DNA of 64,000 nt from JACKHO01 sp041398745. Its GTDB lineage: Bacteria; Planctomycetota; Planctomycetia; Planctomycetales; Planctomycetaceae. The position numbers were made by a program, and so were the translations under genes. This document shows positions 36,997 through 45,783 of this stretch, one piece after another (within the stretch, counting starts at the first letter, position 1; each line of letters begins with the position of its first letter). Under the pieces are notes generated by a model. It had not been told where the DNA came from and did not search any database. It saw nothing but the letters and a program-made list of their open reading frames with translations. Location of the stretch: NCBI GenBank assembly GCA_041398745.1, contig JAWKUB010000012.1, forward strand, positions 124,001 to 188,000, written 5' to 3'.

Positions 36997-38016
36997 ATGT
37001 CCAGTAATCCCACCATCATTCTCAGTGCATTTGCCGACGAAGCCGCCAACCGCAAGACCGCCATCGAACAAATGGCCGTGCTCGCCGCATTGGGACTGAA
37101 CTACTACAGCCCGCGGTTCGTCGATGTCACTGGGGCTGGTGAGGTGAAGCACGTTGTCGACTTGAGTACTGCTGAATTGGCTCAGTTGAAGGACATTCAG
37201 AACGAGTATGGCATGAAGGTGACGAGCATTGGCTCCCGACTCGGCAAAGTGAAGCTTCTCAATCAAGAAGATGGTTCGCACAACAAGTACGTTCCGTTCG
37301 AAGAATACATGGCGGGTGAAGTGCAGCGGACCATCGAAGCCGCCAAAGCACTCGACGCCAAGCTGATTCGCGGATTCAGCTTCTACCACCCCAAAGGTGA
37401 TGCACCGGAACCGTATGTTGATCAGGCTGCCGAACTCATCGGAAAAATCGCCGATGCCTTCGGTGAACACGGCATTGCATACGGACTCGAAGTGGAGGCG
37501 AACCTCATTGGACAAAACGGTCGGATGCTCGCTGCCCTGTCGGAAAAAATGAACCGGGACAACCTCGTGTGCATTTACGACGGCGGCAACCTTTCTTCGC
37601 AAAACATGAGCCCGGTCGAGTGCTACGACGAATACGTTGCCATGCGGGACCACATTGGCTGGATTCACATCAAGGACTACTGCATCGACCCCAACCTGGA
37701 GTGGAAAGGTTACGTCGATGAAGAACGCCTCAAGAATTTCGTGCCAGCCAACATCGGTGACTCCGGCCACGAAATGACTCTCCGCGACTTCCGCAAGCAC
37801 ATCCCGGCACTGGAAGCCCGGATGAAGAAACTCGGCGCCGCCGGCGTGTTCCTCGAGCTCGAGCCCCACCTCAAAGGCGGCGGCCAGTTCGGCGGCTTCA
37901 GCGGCCCCGACGGAATCGGCGTCGCCGTCCGCGCCCTCTGCTCCGTCCTCGACTACGTCAACATCGATTATAAATTGCGTGACATGGACGACATTAAGGC
38001 GGCGCGCGGGTTTTAG
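36997..38016 (+). CDS. Sugar phosphate isomerase/epimerase-family TIM barrel
   Basis: 339 residues from the ATG at 36997; an upstream in-frame extension runs through the repeat element and is rejected. Features of the xylose-isomerase-like barrel (AP endonuclease family 2) appear in order: ILSAFADEAA, MKVTSIGSRLGKVKL, KLIRGFSFYHP, YGLEVEANLIGQNG with a metal-type Glu, CIYDGGNLSS, IGWIHIKDY with His/Lys, and GVFLELEPHLKG. Members isomerise or epimerise sugars or myo-inositol derivatives, with two metal ions. There is no signal peptide. A 68-bp hairpin repeat follows 31 bp after the stop, between this gene and a convergent one. Confidence 0.82.
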   Translation: MSSNPTIILSAFADEAANRKTAIEQMAVLAALGLNYYSPRFVDVTGAGEVKHVVDLSTAELAQLKDIQNEYGMKVTSIGSRLGKVKLLNQEDGSHNKYVPFEEYMAGEVQRTIEAAKALDAKLIRGFSFYHPKGDAPEPYVDQAAELIGKIADAFGEHGIAYGLEVEANLIGQNGRMLAALSEKMNRDNLVCIYDGGNLSSQNMSPVECYDEYVAMRDHIGWIHIKDYCIDPNLEWKGYVDEERLKNFVPANIGDSGHEMTLRDFRKHIPALEARMKKLGAAGVFLELEPHLKGGGQFGGFSGPDGIGVAVRALCSVLDYVNIDYKLRDMDDIKAARGF

Positions 38017-38046
38017 AGCATATTTTGAATTGGTTTGCAGGAATTT

Positions 38047-38114
38047 TGTGAGCCGAAGGCCGTAAGGCCTCGGGCCATTTGTCTTGCCCGGCCGCTTACG
38101 CGTCGCGGCTCACA
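38047..38114. terminator. 68-bp hairpin repeat, copy A, between convergent genes
   Basis: TGTGAGCCG (38047-38055) pairs with CGGCTCACA (38106-38114). The interior is also partly self-complementary (GAAGGCC...GGCCG-type arms). The same element, in reverse orientation and of identical length, is at 56232-56299, also between convergent genes just after a stop codon. It is probably a bidirectional terminator or an mRNA 3'-end element. Confidence 0.7.
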
Positions 38115-38166
38115 GCTGAATGCGAAATCGAAAAATGCTCTAATGGAAATGATTCAGGTAAGTGGG

Positions 38167-39903
38167 CTAGAACGGAAACAGCATGTTCTTGCTGACGTCC
38201 GTGTTCTTGCCCGCTGCCTGAATGAGGTCATTGTCGATGATAATCTGACCTTCGATGGTTTTGTCTCCGTAAGTTACGCCAATTCCCAGTGGCGGAACGT
38301 TAATGAACGCGGTCGCCTTCTCGTTGAGAAAATCCTCCCATTGAGGAATGCCATTGGCGAAGCCAAAAAGCGGTGAAACGCGTCCTACTGACTGCGCCGA
38401 CAGTCGAAGCATTCGACTTGTGTCGAGCAGCATAATTTGCTGCGCAGCCAGCGGAAGTCGGTCAATGGTTTCCATTGTGAGTGGAGGGGCGGCGAGTGGA
38501 TTGTCGCCATCTGCAATCAATTTCAATGTGCGGTCCATATCCTGCGGCCGTCCACCTCGGATGAGGAGCGTCTTCTCGTTAATGGCCGTCATCGAAAACA
38601 GCGAGCCGAACTCGTCCTTGAACTCTTTGGGGAATGCGTTTTTAGCCAGCAATACGGGCGGAAACTTCAGCGAAATGTTCAGTTGCGTTCTGCCCATGAC
38701 CTGCACCGACTCCAATCCAAGCTGTGGATAAACTGGTTGGAACTTGTTCGCAATGGCGTCTTGATTCCATTGGATGACTTCCCGATTAATACGTTGTACT
38801 GCCGCAGTCAGCAGTACTTCGGCCCGTTTCATTGTGGCGTCGCTGTTAGCGACGCTTGCGGAAATCGTAATCGCGGAAAGCAGAGGGTCGCCGTCCTGGA
38901 TGTCCTGCAGGGAAAGCGTGGCCGCTTCCAAACCGTCGAGTGTCACACCGTCCAGCAGTTCGGTAAGTAGTGGGATTTCTCCACCCCACCTGTGTAATTC
39001 CTGTGTGAGGCTTTCGTTCCACTCCGGACAGCTTGATGTTGCTAACAGCAATGCACTGGAATCGACGGCTGCCAATTTGAGCAGAGGATCGCGCCCATGC
39101 TTCAACTGCGCGGCGAGTTGTGAGGTGGCGCCACCGGGTTCCAGTCGTCCTATTGCCGACAACCTGACACCTTCGTTGGGCTTGATTGACGTGCCAATGG
39201 CCGCTTCCGTAATGTCACTGGGGAGGAAAGATCGCAAGCTCTGTTGGGCTTCTCGCATCAGCGGCGGAATGACGTAATTCCCGCTTTCAAATGGCAGTTT
39301 GACCCTGGTTGCTTCTTTGAGTCCTGGGGACGTCCAGAGAATCGCGAAATCATGGTTCTCCAGGAAAGGACTTGTGTTCTCCCAGTGCGGCGCAATTGGA
39401 GGGGCCGCCTCCCGACAGATTCCTAGCCATTCTTCGTGACCGGGCTCTGCAAATCCAGCATAGTTTCCCATTTCTGTAGCCAGCATGACGCCGTCTTCAA
39501 ATTCTTTGGCAACAACTCTACGGACCGATGTCGGCTTCGCCCGTCCATTCCCAAACAGACGTATGAGTTGCCGACTGTCTGATGCAGGCAACAGGTAGGC
39601 ATGCGAGTTACCTGAACCGGCTCGCGGACCGACCCAGAACATCAGGCATCCTTCATCATTCAGGCCACGATCAATACCTGACTGTTCCTTACCGGTCCGC
39701 AGTACGTGTGGAGCATCCACGCCAATGACCGACGCCACCCAATCGAGATTGTCGCTAAACGAACGCATGTTCGGGACGATGACAATTGCCCGTGTTTCCT
39801 GAGGAGCCTTTTCCCAAGGCGTTTCGTCCTGTCCCACGGCCATCGAGACATAAGGGAAGCTGAGCAGGCCAGTCAGAACGATAACTCGCAGCATTGCAGG
39901 CAT
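38167..39903 (-). CDS. Exported protein of unknown function, 578 aa
   Basis: It starts at the ATG at 39903 (or 39894), with a signal peptide ending near SMAVGQ/DETP. The rest is soluble and mixed alpha/beta, without cysteine clusters, metal motifs or an obvious active site. Segments such as NMRSFSDNLDWVASVIGV, FAILWTSPGLKEATR and AFINVPPLGIGVTYGDKTIEGQIIIDND suggest a substrate- or peptide-binding-type planctomycetal family that I cannot name. It lies downstream of the metallopeptidase gene on the same strand, 107 bp apart, so co-transcription is possible. Confidence 0.7.
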   Translation of the reverse strand: MPAMLRVIVLTGLLSFPYVSMAVGQDETPWEKAPQETRAIVIVPNMRSFSDNLDWVASVIGVDAPHVLRTGKEQSGIDRGLNDEGCLMFWVGPRAGSGNSHAYLLPASDSRQLIRLFGNGRAKPTSVRRVVAKEFEDGVMLATEMGNYAGFAEPGHEEWLGICREAAPPIAPHWENTSPFLENHDFAILWTSPGLKEATRVKLPFESGNYVIPPLMREAQQSLRSFLPSDITEAAIGTSIKPNEGVRLSAIGRLEPGGATSQLAAQLKHGRDPLLKLAAVDSSALLLATSSCPEWNESLTQELHRWGGEIPLLTELLDGVTLDGLEAATLSLQDIQDGDPLLSAITISASVANSDATMKRAEVLLTAAVQRINREVIQWNQDAIANKFQPVYPQLGLESVQVMGRTQLNISLKFPPVLLAKNAFPKEFKDEFGSLFSMTAINEKTLLIRGGRPQDMDRTLKLIADGDNPLAAPPLTMETIDRLPLAAQQIMLLDTSRMLRLSAQSVGRVSPLFGFANGIPQWEDFLNEKATAFINVPPLGIGVTYGDKTIEGQIIIDNDLIQAAGKNTDVSKNMLFPF

Positions 39904-40010
39904 AGTGCGATTCCAGTTTTGTTACGAGATATGATATGGCCCGACAACGCCTCAACAGAGTAGCAGGAATCTGCTCGACGGTGTCGGCAAATTTGCCGCC
40001 ACTCCGCGAA

Positions 40011-41147
40011 CTACTGTTGATTCCGTTTCTCTGCCGCGTCCCGAATCTTCCGTTTCGCCTCACTCAATCGCTCCGGCCATTTAAACGTTGGGGCCTTGGC
40101 GGGGTCGTAGCCTTCCAGATGGTCTCGGAGTCGGGTGGCGGGTTTGGTGTAGCGAAGCTGGGTGTCGCCGAAGACTTCCTCACACAGTTTTGCGAGTCGG
40201 GGATCGTACTCAACGAGTTCTTCGCGGGTATTGACATGGTTGTGGTCGTGGTCATTTTCACGATTGTTGTCGAACCAGGACTGCACTCCCTCGGCGAAGT
40301 ATTCGTGATGATTTACGCTGGCGTACTTCCCTTTCCACAGTCCTTCTTGCATGGCTGCGTCATAAGCGGCTTTGAGTCGCACGTCGAAAGTTGGATCAAC
40401 ATTGTTCATTCCTCGCAAATGAATGTTGTGTGCGAGTTCGTGAATGAGAATGCATTCTGCTGAATAGGGATCGCCCGGATACCCGAGGAGATTCTCTTCA
40501 GCACAGGAACAAAAGGGATCGCGCTCGCTGCCGCCTAATCCCCGGGCGCGAGCATCCCAGTAGTCCTTGCCGGAAATTCCGGGGAACTCTCGCAGAGGCT
40601 CGTTTGCGAGTCGGGCGAATTCTGGTTGGTCGGTCGTAAATTCGTTGTGCGCCAGAATGCAGAGCCGGGCACCGCTTTGGACCATCGCTTTTCGTACGTC
40701 GGGCCGTTTGGCGAGCATAAGGTCGACGAGGTACATCGCTTCTTTGACGGCGTAAGGATTCACTTTCGCCGACGCGACGATGGGAAACTGTTGTACCTCA
40801 GCCCGAATGGTGTAGAAGTCTGGAATGCCGGTTTCATCAGGGGGATCGAACCGCACGGCCTGAATGGGGACGACGCTCGTAACTGTGACCTCTTCTTCGT
40901 CGTTCGCGTCTCGGGCCAAGGCAAACCGGTGTCCCAATGTTGTGGTGATAATGGTGTCCCGTCCAGGTTCGACCCATCCGTTAGAAATCCGATTTGTCTC
41001 GGACTCCAGCCAATAGACGTGCACCGGTTTGTCGCTGCCATTGATAATTTGCAGCACGGGCCGTCCCCCAGATTGTGGCTCGGCAGCATGGACGGCAGAG
41101 CAGAATGTGAGAGCAAGCAAACCAGCGTAGAGCAGGAATCGATTCAT
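40011..41147 (-). CDS. Exported VHL beta-like domain fused to an HExxH metallopeptidase
   Basis: 378 residues with a signal peptide cut near VHA/AEPQ. Residues 32-95 (QIINGSDKPVHVYWLE ... WVEPGRDTIITTTLGHRFAL) strongly resemble the beta domain of the von Hippel-Lindau protein, a small beta-sandwich for protein binding, sometimes seen in planctomycetes. Residues 236-243 are HELAHNIH, an HExxHxxH zinc motif, followed by HHEYFAEGVQSWFD (280-292), which provides a further acidic ligand candidate. Two CxC-type cysteines lie near 213-215. It is probably a periplasmic zinc peptidase guided by the VHL-like module. Fourteen bp separate it from the glyoxalase-fold gene upstream, consistent with an operon. 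Confidence 0.75.
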   Translation of the reverse strand: MNRFLLYAGLLALTFCSAVHAAEPQSGGRPVLQIINGSDKPVHVYWLESETNRISNGWVEPGRDTIITTTLGHRFALARDANDEEEVTVTSVVPIQAVRFDPPDETGIPDFYTIRAEVQQFPIVASAKVNPYAVKEAMYLVDLMLAKRPDVRKAMVQSGARLCILAHNEFTTDQPEFARLANEPLREFPGISGKDYWDARARGLGGSERDPFCSCAEENLLGYPGDPYSAECILIHELAHNIHLRGMNNVDPTFDVRLKAAYDAAMQEGLWKGKYASVNHHEYFAEGVQSWFDNNRENDHDHNHVNTREELVEYDPRLAKLCEEVFGDTQLRYTKPATRLRDHLEGYDPAKAPTFKWPERLSEAKRKIRDAAEKRNQQ

Positions 41148-41161
41148 TATTTTTACTTTGG

Positions 41162-41569
41162 TTACGTAATCGTCGCTTCGTGCGAGGGAATTTGGAATTC
41201 AGCATTTGTGAAGACGAGTCGATTACCAAACGGGTCGACTAGCAACATGTCGAGGCTGCCCCATGGTTGTCTGGCCACGCCCAACTGCTGCTTCGAAATG
41301 CCAGCGGGACACGTTCGCGCAGCAAGCTCTTCGACAAAATCTTCGATTTGAGGGGTATGGATTTTGAATGCAGCCCCAGTCGCTGCGTCACCTCTGTGCT
41401 CGGAGAGGTGAATTAGAACATCGCCACGGGAAATTTGCATGTAGAGCGGACCTTCTCCTCGGTATTCCCAATCCACATTAAACGCCAGAAAGTCGACATA
41501 GAACTCCTTGGCCTGTTGCTCATTCAGAATTCTGATAATGGGCGTTACGTTTGTGAATGTCGCTGCCAT
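41162..41569 (-). CDS. Glyoxalase/bleomycin-resistance/dioxygenase superfamily protein
   Basis: 135 residues, one vicinal-oxygen-chelate unit: ITPIIRILN-type start (VTPIIRILNEQQAKEFYVDFLAF), DVLIHLSEH with a metal-type His, and WGSLDMLLVDPFGNRLVF near the C-terminus with the usual DPFGN turn. This type often resembles bleomycin-binding or glyoxalase-like proteins of unknown substrate. There is no signal peptide. It is the first gene of the minus-strand pair with the VHL/metallopeptidase gene. The IS3 element begins 58 bp upstream of its start codon and may have replaced its promoter. Confidence 0.8.
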   Translation of the reverse strand: MAATFTNVTPIIRILNEQQAKEFYVDFLAFNVDWEYRGEGPLYMQISRGDVLIHLSEHRGDAATGAAFKIHTPQIEDFVEELAARTCPAGISKQQLGVARQPWGSLDMLLVDPFGNRLVFTNAEFQIPSHEATIT

Positions 41570-41662
41570 GAGTCTCTCGAGCTGATGATCGGGACAGGAA
41601 GCGTAGTTCAGCCGAAATGCGCACTCTGAAGTTCCCCACGGATAGTGGGCGCGGGTTTTGGG

Positions 41663-42520
41663 TTAGGTGGTTTGTTGGAACTGGGCTGGGCTTTTGTAGT
41701 CCAGGGCGGAGTGTTTGCGGATGGTGTTGTAGAACGCTTCGATGTACTCGAACAGACTCAGTCGAACTTCGGAACGGGTCTGGTACTGCTCGTGGTGAAT
41801 CAACTCTTTCTTCAGCGTGGCAAAGAACGATTCCATCGGGGCGTTATCCCAGCAGTTTCCTTTGCGGCTCATGCTGCACTCAAAGTCATTGTCTTTGAGC
41901 AACTGCTGATACGCTTCACTGGCGTACTGGCTGCCTCGATCGGAGTGGCACAGAACTGCGCCCTCGGGCCGTTCGCGAACAACGGCTTGCTGCAGGGCAT
42001 CCAGCGCCAGTTGCGAAGTCATCGAGGCATCTACGGACCACCCCACGACCTTACGCGTAAACAGGTCCAGCACCACGGCCAGGTACATCCAGCCGGCGTT
42101 CGTCCAGATGTACGTGATGTCACTGAGCCACACTTCGTTTGGTTTCGATGGTGAATCAAATTCACGATCCAACACATTCTGTGCGACAGGATGATCATGT
42201 TTCGAGTTCGTCGTCGCTCGGAATTTCTTCTTTGTTTTCGCGCGAATGCCAGCGTTTCGCATCAGTTTTGCCACGGTATTCACGCACACGTCGTACCCCC
42301 GATCCAGCAATTCCCGATGCACCCGCGGTGATCCATACACCTGTTTTCTCTTGAGGTGAATGTCTTCGATTTCCGCCGTCAGCGACTCCGCTCGCTGAGA
42401 CGATTCACTCACCGACCGCTTCTTCCACGCGTAGTAACCACTGCATGAGACCTCGAACGTTTCGCACAGGCGCGTCACCTCAAAGTCCTGTTCATGCTCG
42501 GAAATGAACTGGAACCTCAC
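41663..42520 (-). CDS. IS3-family transposase OrfB (DDE integrase domain)
   Basis: 285 residues, read from a GTG at 42520 that overlaps the end of orfA by 4 bp. HTH_21-type segment CSGYYAWKKRS, then VNTVAKLMRNAGI. The catalytic triad is visible: WLSDITYIWT (Asp), LCHSDRGSQYAS (Asp) and NAPMESFFATLKKE (Glu), with the typical spacing to KKEL. The product is likely made mainly as an OrfAB fusion by -1 frameshifting. It has no internal stops and so may be active. Confidence 0.93.
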   Translation of the reverse strand: MRFQFISEHEQDFEVTRLCETFEVSCSGYYAWKKRSVSESSQRAESLTAEIEDIHLKRKQVYGSPRVHRELLDRGYDVCVNTVAKLMRNAGIRAKTKKKFRATTNSKHDHPVAQNVLDREFDSPSKPNEVWLSDITYIWTNAGWMYLAVVLDLFTRKVVGWSVDASMTSQLALDALQQAVVRERPEGAVLCHSDRGSQYASEAYQQLLKDNDFECSMSRKGNCWDNAPMESFFATLKKELIHHEQYQTRSEVRLSLFEYIEAFYNTIRKHSALDYKSPAQFQQTT

Positions 42521-42834
42521 TGACTTTCCTTCGCGAAAAAGGCCGTGGCTTTTTTTAAAATGTCTCGCTCCATTCGCAGCTTGCGATTCTCTTCACGCAG
42601 TCGCTTGAGTTCGGCTTTTTCATCTTCATTGAGACCCTGCGACTTCTTTTCCTTGGACACGAATTTCAGCCTCCAGTTACGAATCAAATTCTGATGCAGT
42701 CCCAGACTACGAGCTGCCTCCGCAAGACTGTACCCCTGCTCGGTGACCAAGCTCACAGCATCTCGCTTGAACTCTTCAGAAAACGACCGACGCACACGTC
42801 CGCCGGACTTCGACGAACCATTTGACTTGGACAT
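42517..42834 (-). CDS. IS3-family OrfA (helix-turn-helix protein)
   Basis: 105 residues from the ATG at 42834, chosen because AGGAG sits 8 bp upstream. It has the IS3 OrfA head: RRSFSEEFKRDAVSLVTEQGYSLAEAARSLGLHQNLIRNW (helix-turn-helix), then a leucine-zipper-like stretch ELKRLREENRKLRMERDILKKATAFFA. It binds the IS ends and supplies the N-terminus of the OrfAB transposase. Confidence 0.93.
   Translation of the reverse strand: MSKSNGSSKSGGRVRRSFSEEFKRDAVSLVTEQGYSLAEAARSLGLHQNLIRNWRLKFVSKEKKSQGLNEDEKAELKRLREENRKLRMERDILKKATAFFAKESQ
42549..42556 (-). promoter_or_regulatory. Programmed -1 frameshift site (A7G)
   Basis: On the minus strand the sequence TTA AAA AAA GCC lies near the end of orfA. 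Slipping one base back joins it to SHGLFREGKSVRF, the usual junction of IS3 OrfAB proteins, and leads straight into orfB. No search was made for a downstream stimulator. Confidence 0.8.
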
Positions 42835-42949
42835 AGGGAACTCCTTCCAGAGAGCATACACTCTCCATCAGGCGCCCACTATCCGTGGGGAACTTCACTC
42901 AATAGCCGGGCATGTTCACGCGTGTTGGGCTTTGCACCTCTAATAGAAA

Positions 42950-43423
42950 ATGTGGTCTACTATGCCGCAATATCATCAGGAGATTCATGTGAAGTCACTC
43001 ACCAAAGAGCTCTGGCTCGAAATCCCGCAGCGTCGCGCAATCGTTTCCATTCATCGTGAAGTCGAGCAACTTGTCCGAGAGAGCGGCGTGCAGGATGGTC
43101 TTGTGCTGGTCAATGCCATGCACATTACTGCGTCGGTGTTCATTAACGACAATGAGTCTGGTCTGCATGCCGACTACGAACGTTGGCTCGAAGAACTCGT
43201 TCCCTTCAATGCCGGGAGCGACCCCAGAACTGGCGGCTATCTGCACAATCGTACTGGTGAGGACAACGCTGACGCTCACCACAAACGCCAAATCATGGGG
43301 CGCGAGGTTGTCGTCGCAATTACCAACGGTCAACTCCACCTCGGCCCGTGGGAGCACATCTTCTACTACGAATTTGACGGACGGCGAAGGAAGCGCGTGT
43401 TAGTAAAGATTATTGGCGAATGA
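42950..43423 (+). CDS. YjbQ/UPF0047 family protein
   Basis: 157 residues from the ATG at 42950 (ATG 42962 is also possible). The UPF0047 signature is clear: GLVLVNAMHITASVFINDNESGL, HHKRQIMGREVVVAITNGQLHLGPWEHIFYYEFDG and RRRKRVLVKIIG. Conserved His residues near 58 and 109-110 and the Glu/His in WEHI form the presumed metal or active site. Some members have weak thiamin-phosphate synthase activity in E. coli, but the physiological role is unsettled. The IS3 element ends 52 bp upstream, so its native promoter may have been displaced. Confidence 0.88.
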   Translation: MWSTMPQYHQEIHVKSLTKELWLEIPQRRAIVSIHREVEQLVRESGVQDGLVLVNAMHITASVFINDNESGLHADYERWLEELVPFNAGSDPRTGGYLHNRTGEDNADAHHKRQIMGREVVVAITNGQLHLGPWEHIFYYEFDGRRRKRVLVKIIGE

Positions 43424-43480
43424 GGCTTCGCGACTGGCAGCCGACTGTCCATGCCAAGAATTGAAAAGGGATGAGGGCGC

Positions 43481-43517
43481 AAAAAAACTCCGGCCCATGA
43501 ATGCACGTGGACCGGAG
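43481..43517 (-). terminator. Terminator for the DUF1559 fragment
   Basis: The CTCCGG...CCGGAG hairpin (43488-43493 / 43512-43517) is followed on the minus strand by seven T (43481-43487). It lies 34 bp after the stop of the minus-strand gene and between convergent genes. Confidence 0.75.
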
Positions 43518-43550
43518 CGTTGAAGTCAGTTTGAGACGTTACGAATTGGC

Positions 43551-43952
43551 TTAGTATTCGCCGACCGTTTCGCCACCACCTGCGGTGGCCAGTGCCATCA
43601 GCACACCCTCTTGGCGGGTACCACCATTGTGGCGATCCTGACCGTGAGACATGTTCTGACTGAGGAACTTGACCGAACCGTCGGCGAACAACGCGTGAGC
43701 ACCACCGACGTGCACGCTGCTCAAGGAAGCACCGCGGTTGTCGTTGTCGCCACGACCGTTCTGCTGGTTGGCCGTGTTGATTTTCTTGCAGAGCGACTCA
43801 ACCACGTTTACTGGGGAAATCCAGCTGGCGTTACGAGCGAACCGCTGTGGCAAATCTCGTGAGAACCGCCAGTGGTGGTTTTCGAACACACAAATCGTGT
43901 TGGAGGCACCTTCGGACATTTGGCTGCGGTGAGACAGCACCTTCAGAAACAC
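43551..43952 (-). pseudogene. C-terminal fragment of a DUF1559 pilin-like protein
   Basis: The last 133 codons match the end of DUF1559 proteins (type IV pilin-like/GspG-related, abundant in planctomycetes): SEGASNTICVFENHHW, then VHVGGAHALFADGSVKFLSQNM, which is the His-X9-Asp-Gly element near the C-terminus. The N-terminal methylation motif and helix of a full protein (about 300 aa) are absent. A stop codon lies in frame just upstream (within about 25 bp of 43952), and the att site is only about 110 bp away. The gene is therefore a truncated remnant. A proper terminator is still present downstream. Confidence 0.75.
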
Positions 43953-44064
43953 GAAAAGGTACCCATGGTCGCCTTAGTGACGCAGGCTACCACATTCGTT
44001 ACCCCACAAAGCAAAAAACCCAAGTCCTTGCGAATCAAGGGCTTGAGCTCGTAATACTGGCGAA

Positions 44065-44119
<55 letters not shown>

Positions 44120-44486
44120 AAAACCACTTACCCAACAACCTCAACCCGTTGGTAAACCTGAAGATACTAAACCAATCGGCTGCTGTCACGCTCTTTCACT
44201 ACCCTTTGCGGAAACTCAGTGATTCTCCACTGATGACACACGGACACAGGCTGAAAAAGGGTAGTCGCGGGTAGTAGCTTTCCTCTGACACAGCCTGCGA
44301 TACACCTTTGTTTCCAACCTTGCCCGTGGTGGTGTGCATCCTGCCAAGGCCCAACGCTTGGCACGGCATTCGGACATCAATCTCACCATGAGTGTCTACA
44401 CAGCCTTGGACGTTGACGAACTCCGGGATGCCATCGACACGCTTCCCCGTCTCCAATAAGGCTTGCACGCTGTAGACGCTGGACGG
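44120..44486. other. Island left-end region without a supported gene
   Basis: Several short open frames, none with recognisable protein features. I see no promoter or hairpin worth naming. Confidence 0.35.
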
Positions 44487-44660
44487 TCATTCATCACGTC
44501 TGATTGTCCAGCGTCTGGCAATTTCCAATTCATCCCAACGTGTGAATTCGTCTTGTGAGAATGAGCGATCCTCAGTCTCAACAGCGGACTTGAGCGTGAA
44601 CATTTCCTCTTTGAGTTCCCCCAGCCTTTCCCGGAGGGCTTTGATGTCGTAACAATCCAT
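44487..44660 (-). CDS. Small charged helical protein, 57 aa
   Basis: ATG at 44660-44658 with GAGG about 10 bp upstream. The 57 residues are highly charged: KALRERLGELKEEMFTLKSAV is a heptad-like helix, followed by a second helix with TRWDELEIARRW. It looks like a small coiled-coil DNA- or protein-binding protein of an integrative element. It is divergent from the membrane protein gene at 44758. No family is recognised. Confidence 0.5.
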   Translation of the reverse strand: MDCYDIKALRERLGELKEEMFTLKSAVETEDRSFSQDEFTRWDELEIARRWTIRRDE

Positions 44661-44757
44661 TTTCGAACCTCATGTTGAGGTTTCCGTCACGGGGCACGTT
44701 CTGCTCTTGGGCGTTCAGTGGTGACGTTATGGGTATGTAGTGGGCAAGAGGCAAAAA

Positions 44758-45636
44758 ATGAGCGGTTCTGATTCTGACAAGGAAAAGCAAGAGAACTATT
44801 CATTCATCAAATGGACAATCATTGGCGTTCTAGCTTGCTATGTGCTTTTCGCCTTTGCTCCATTTGGGATTGTCCGATTCATGGAGAAATTTTCCTCCAA
44901 TGAATTGGGCGATTCCTTTGGAATGGCCAACGCTTTCTTCAGTGCCGCAGCACTGGCAGGTGTCATCCTTGCACTTCATTTTCAGAGGAAAGAGTTGTCC
45001 GCTCAGCGGGAGGAAATGGAATTGCAGCGGCATGAAATGATTGAGATGCAGCGTGTTCAACTCATGCAAGTTCGGCTGAACTACCTTGTAGGAAAGGGTG
45101 AAAAAGTCAGTGAATGGGAGAAGCAAGAGATCGCCGAGATGTTGGAGTTCATTGATCGCCATGTCTGCGTTTACATGGCGGATAACGAGATTATGACTTT
45201 CGAAGAGATGCGAATGCAGATCAGTTCTGCGCTGGTCGGAATACTTGCGTGTCTGACAGACATTGAATCCCGAGTTAGGCATCTTCAGAATCAGCCCATT
45301 GAGTCACTGAATGAAGCGAGTGTCGTAAAGTCTGGCTTGACCAAAGTGACGCAAACAATTTCCAGAGTAGAGCGGTACGCAAAAGTCAAGAAACTGCCCT
45401 CCGATGCACGCCGAACACTTAAGGCCACAAGAAATGTCCTGTCTGCCATTCGCAGCTTTTTCCCCAGCAAGACGAAGGGTGGCAATCTAAGCCAATTAGG
45501 GAGCAAAAACACTCTCAACTGCTTAAAGGAGTGCGAATACATATTGGCCATTTGCGCACATGGCAAGAATGAGATCACAACACAGGAGGCAGAAAAAATG
45601 GAGAAGGTTGCTGGAGAGTTGATCTCTTCCATTTAG
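44758..45636 (+). CDS. Membrane protein with coiled coil, candidate phage-defence protein
   Basis: 292 residues from the ATG at 44758, preceded by AAGAGG. There are two transmembrane helices near residues 18-36 and 52-70, the second being FGMANAFFSAAALAGVILALHF. A coiled coil follows (QRKELSAQREEMELQRHEM). This helix-then-coil head recurs in proteins annotated as putative phage abortive-infection proteins. The C-terminal domain (about 110-290) is helical with no recognised enzyme motif. It lies on the mobile island, as defence genes often do. The membrane topology is clear; the defence role is inferred from the resemblance and the context. Confidence 0.7.
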   Translation: MSGSDSDKEKQENYSFIKWTIIGVLACYVLFAFAPFGIVRFMEKFSSNELGDSFGMANAFFSAAALAGVILALHFQRKELSAQREEMELQRHEMIEMQRVQLMQVRLNYLVGKGEKVSEWEKQEIAEMLEFIDRHVCVYMADNEIMTFEEMRMQISSALVGILACLTDIESRVRHLQNQPIESLNEASVVKSGLTKVTQTISRVERYAKVKKLPSDARRTLKATRNVLSAIRSFFPSKTKGGNLSQLGSKNTLNCLKECEYILAICAHGKNEITTQEAEKMEKVAGELISSI

Positions 45637-45783
45637 GAACCTGACTGATTTGCCAAAAAGAGAAACATGTGACACACCACCAATAAAAAGATGACGGCAA
45701 CACAAGTCAGCCGGTTGAGTTGCCATAAGGCATTCCATTCAGACATTGCCCAAGAGGCGCTGCGACAACATGCGGGGGGCGAA

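Larger units (their letters stand above)
41627..42897 (-). mobile_element. IS3-family insertion sequence, 1271 bp, apparently intact
   Basis: There is a perfect 26-bp terminal inverted repeat, starting TGAAGTTCCCCACGGATAG (41627-41652) and mirrored at 42872-42897. It is flanked by the 3-bp direct repeat CTC (41624-41626 and 42898-42900), the target duplication expected for IS3. It carries orfA and orfB with a frameshift signal. It sits between two divergent genes. Confidence 0.95.
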
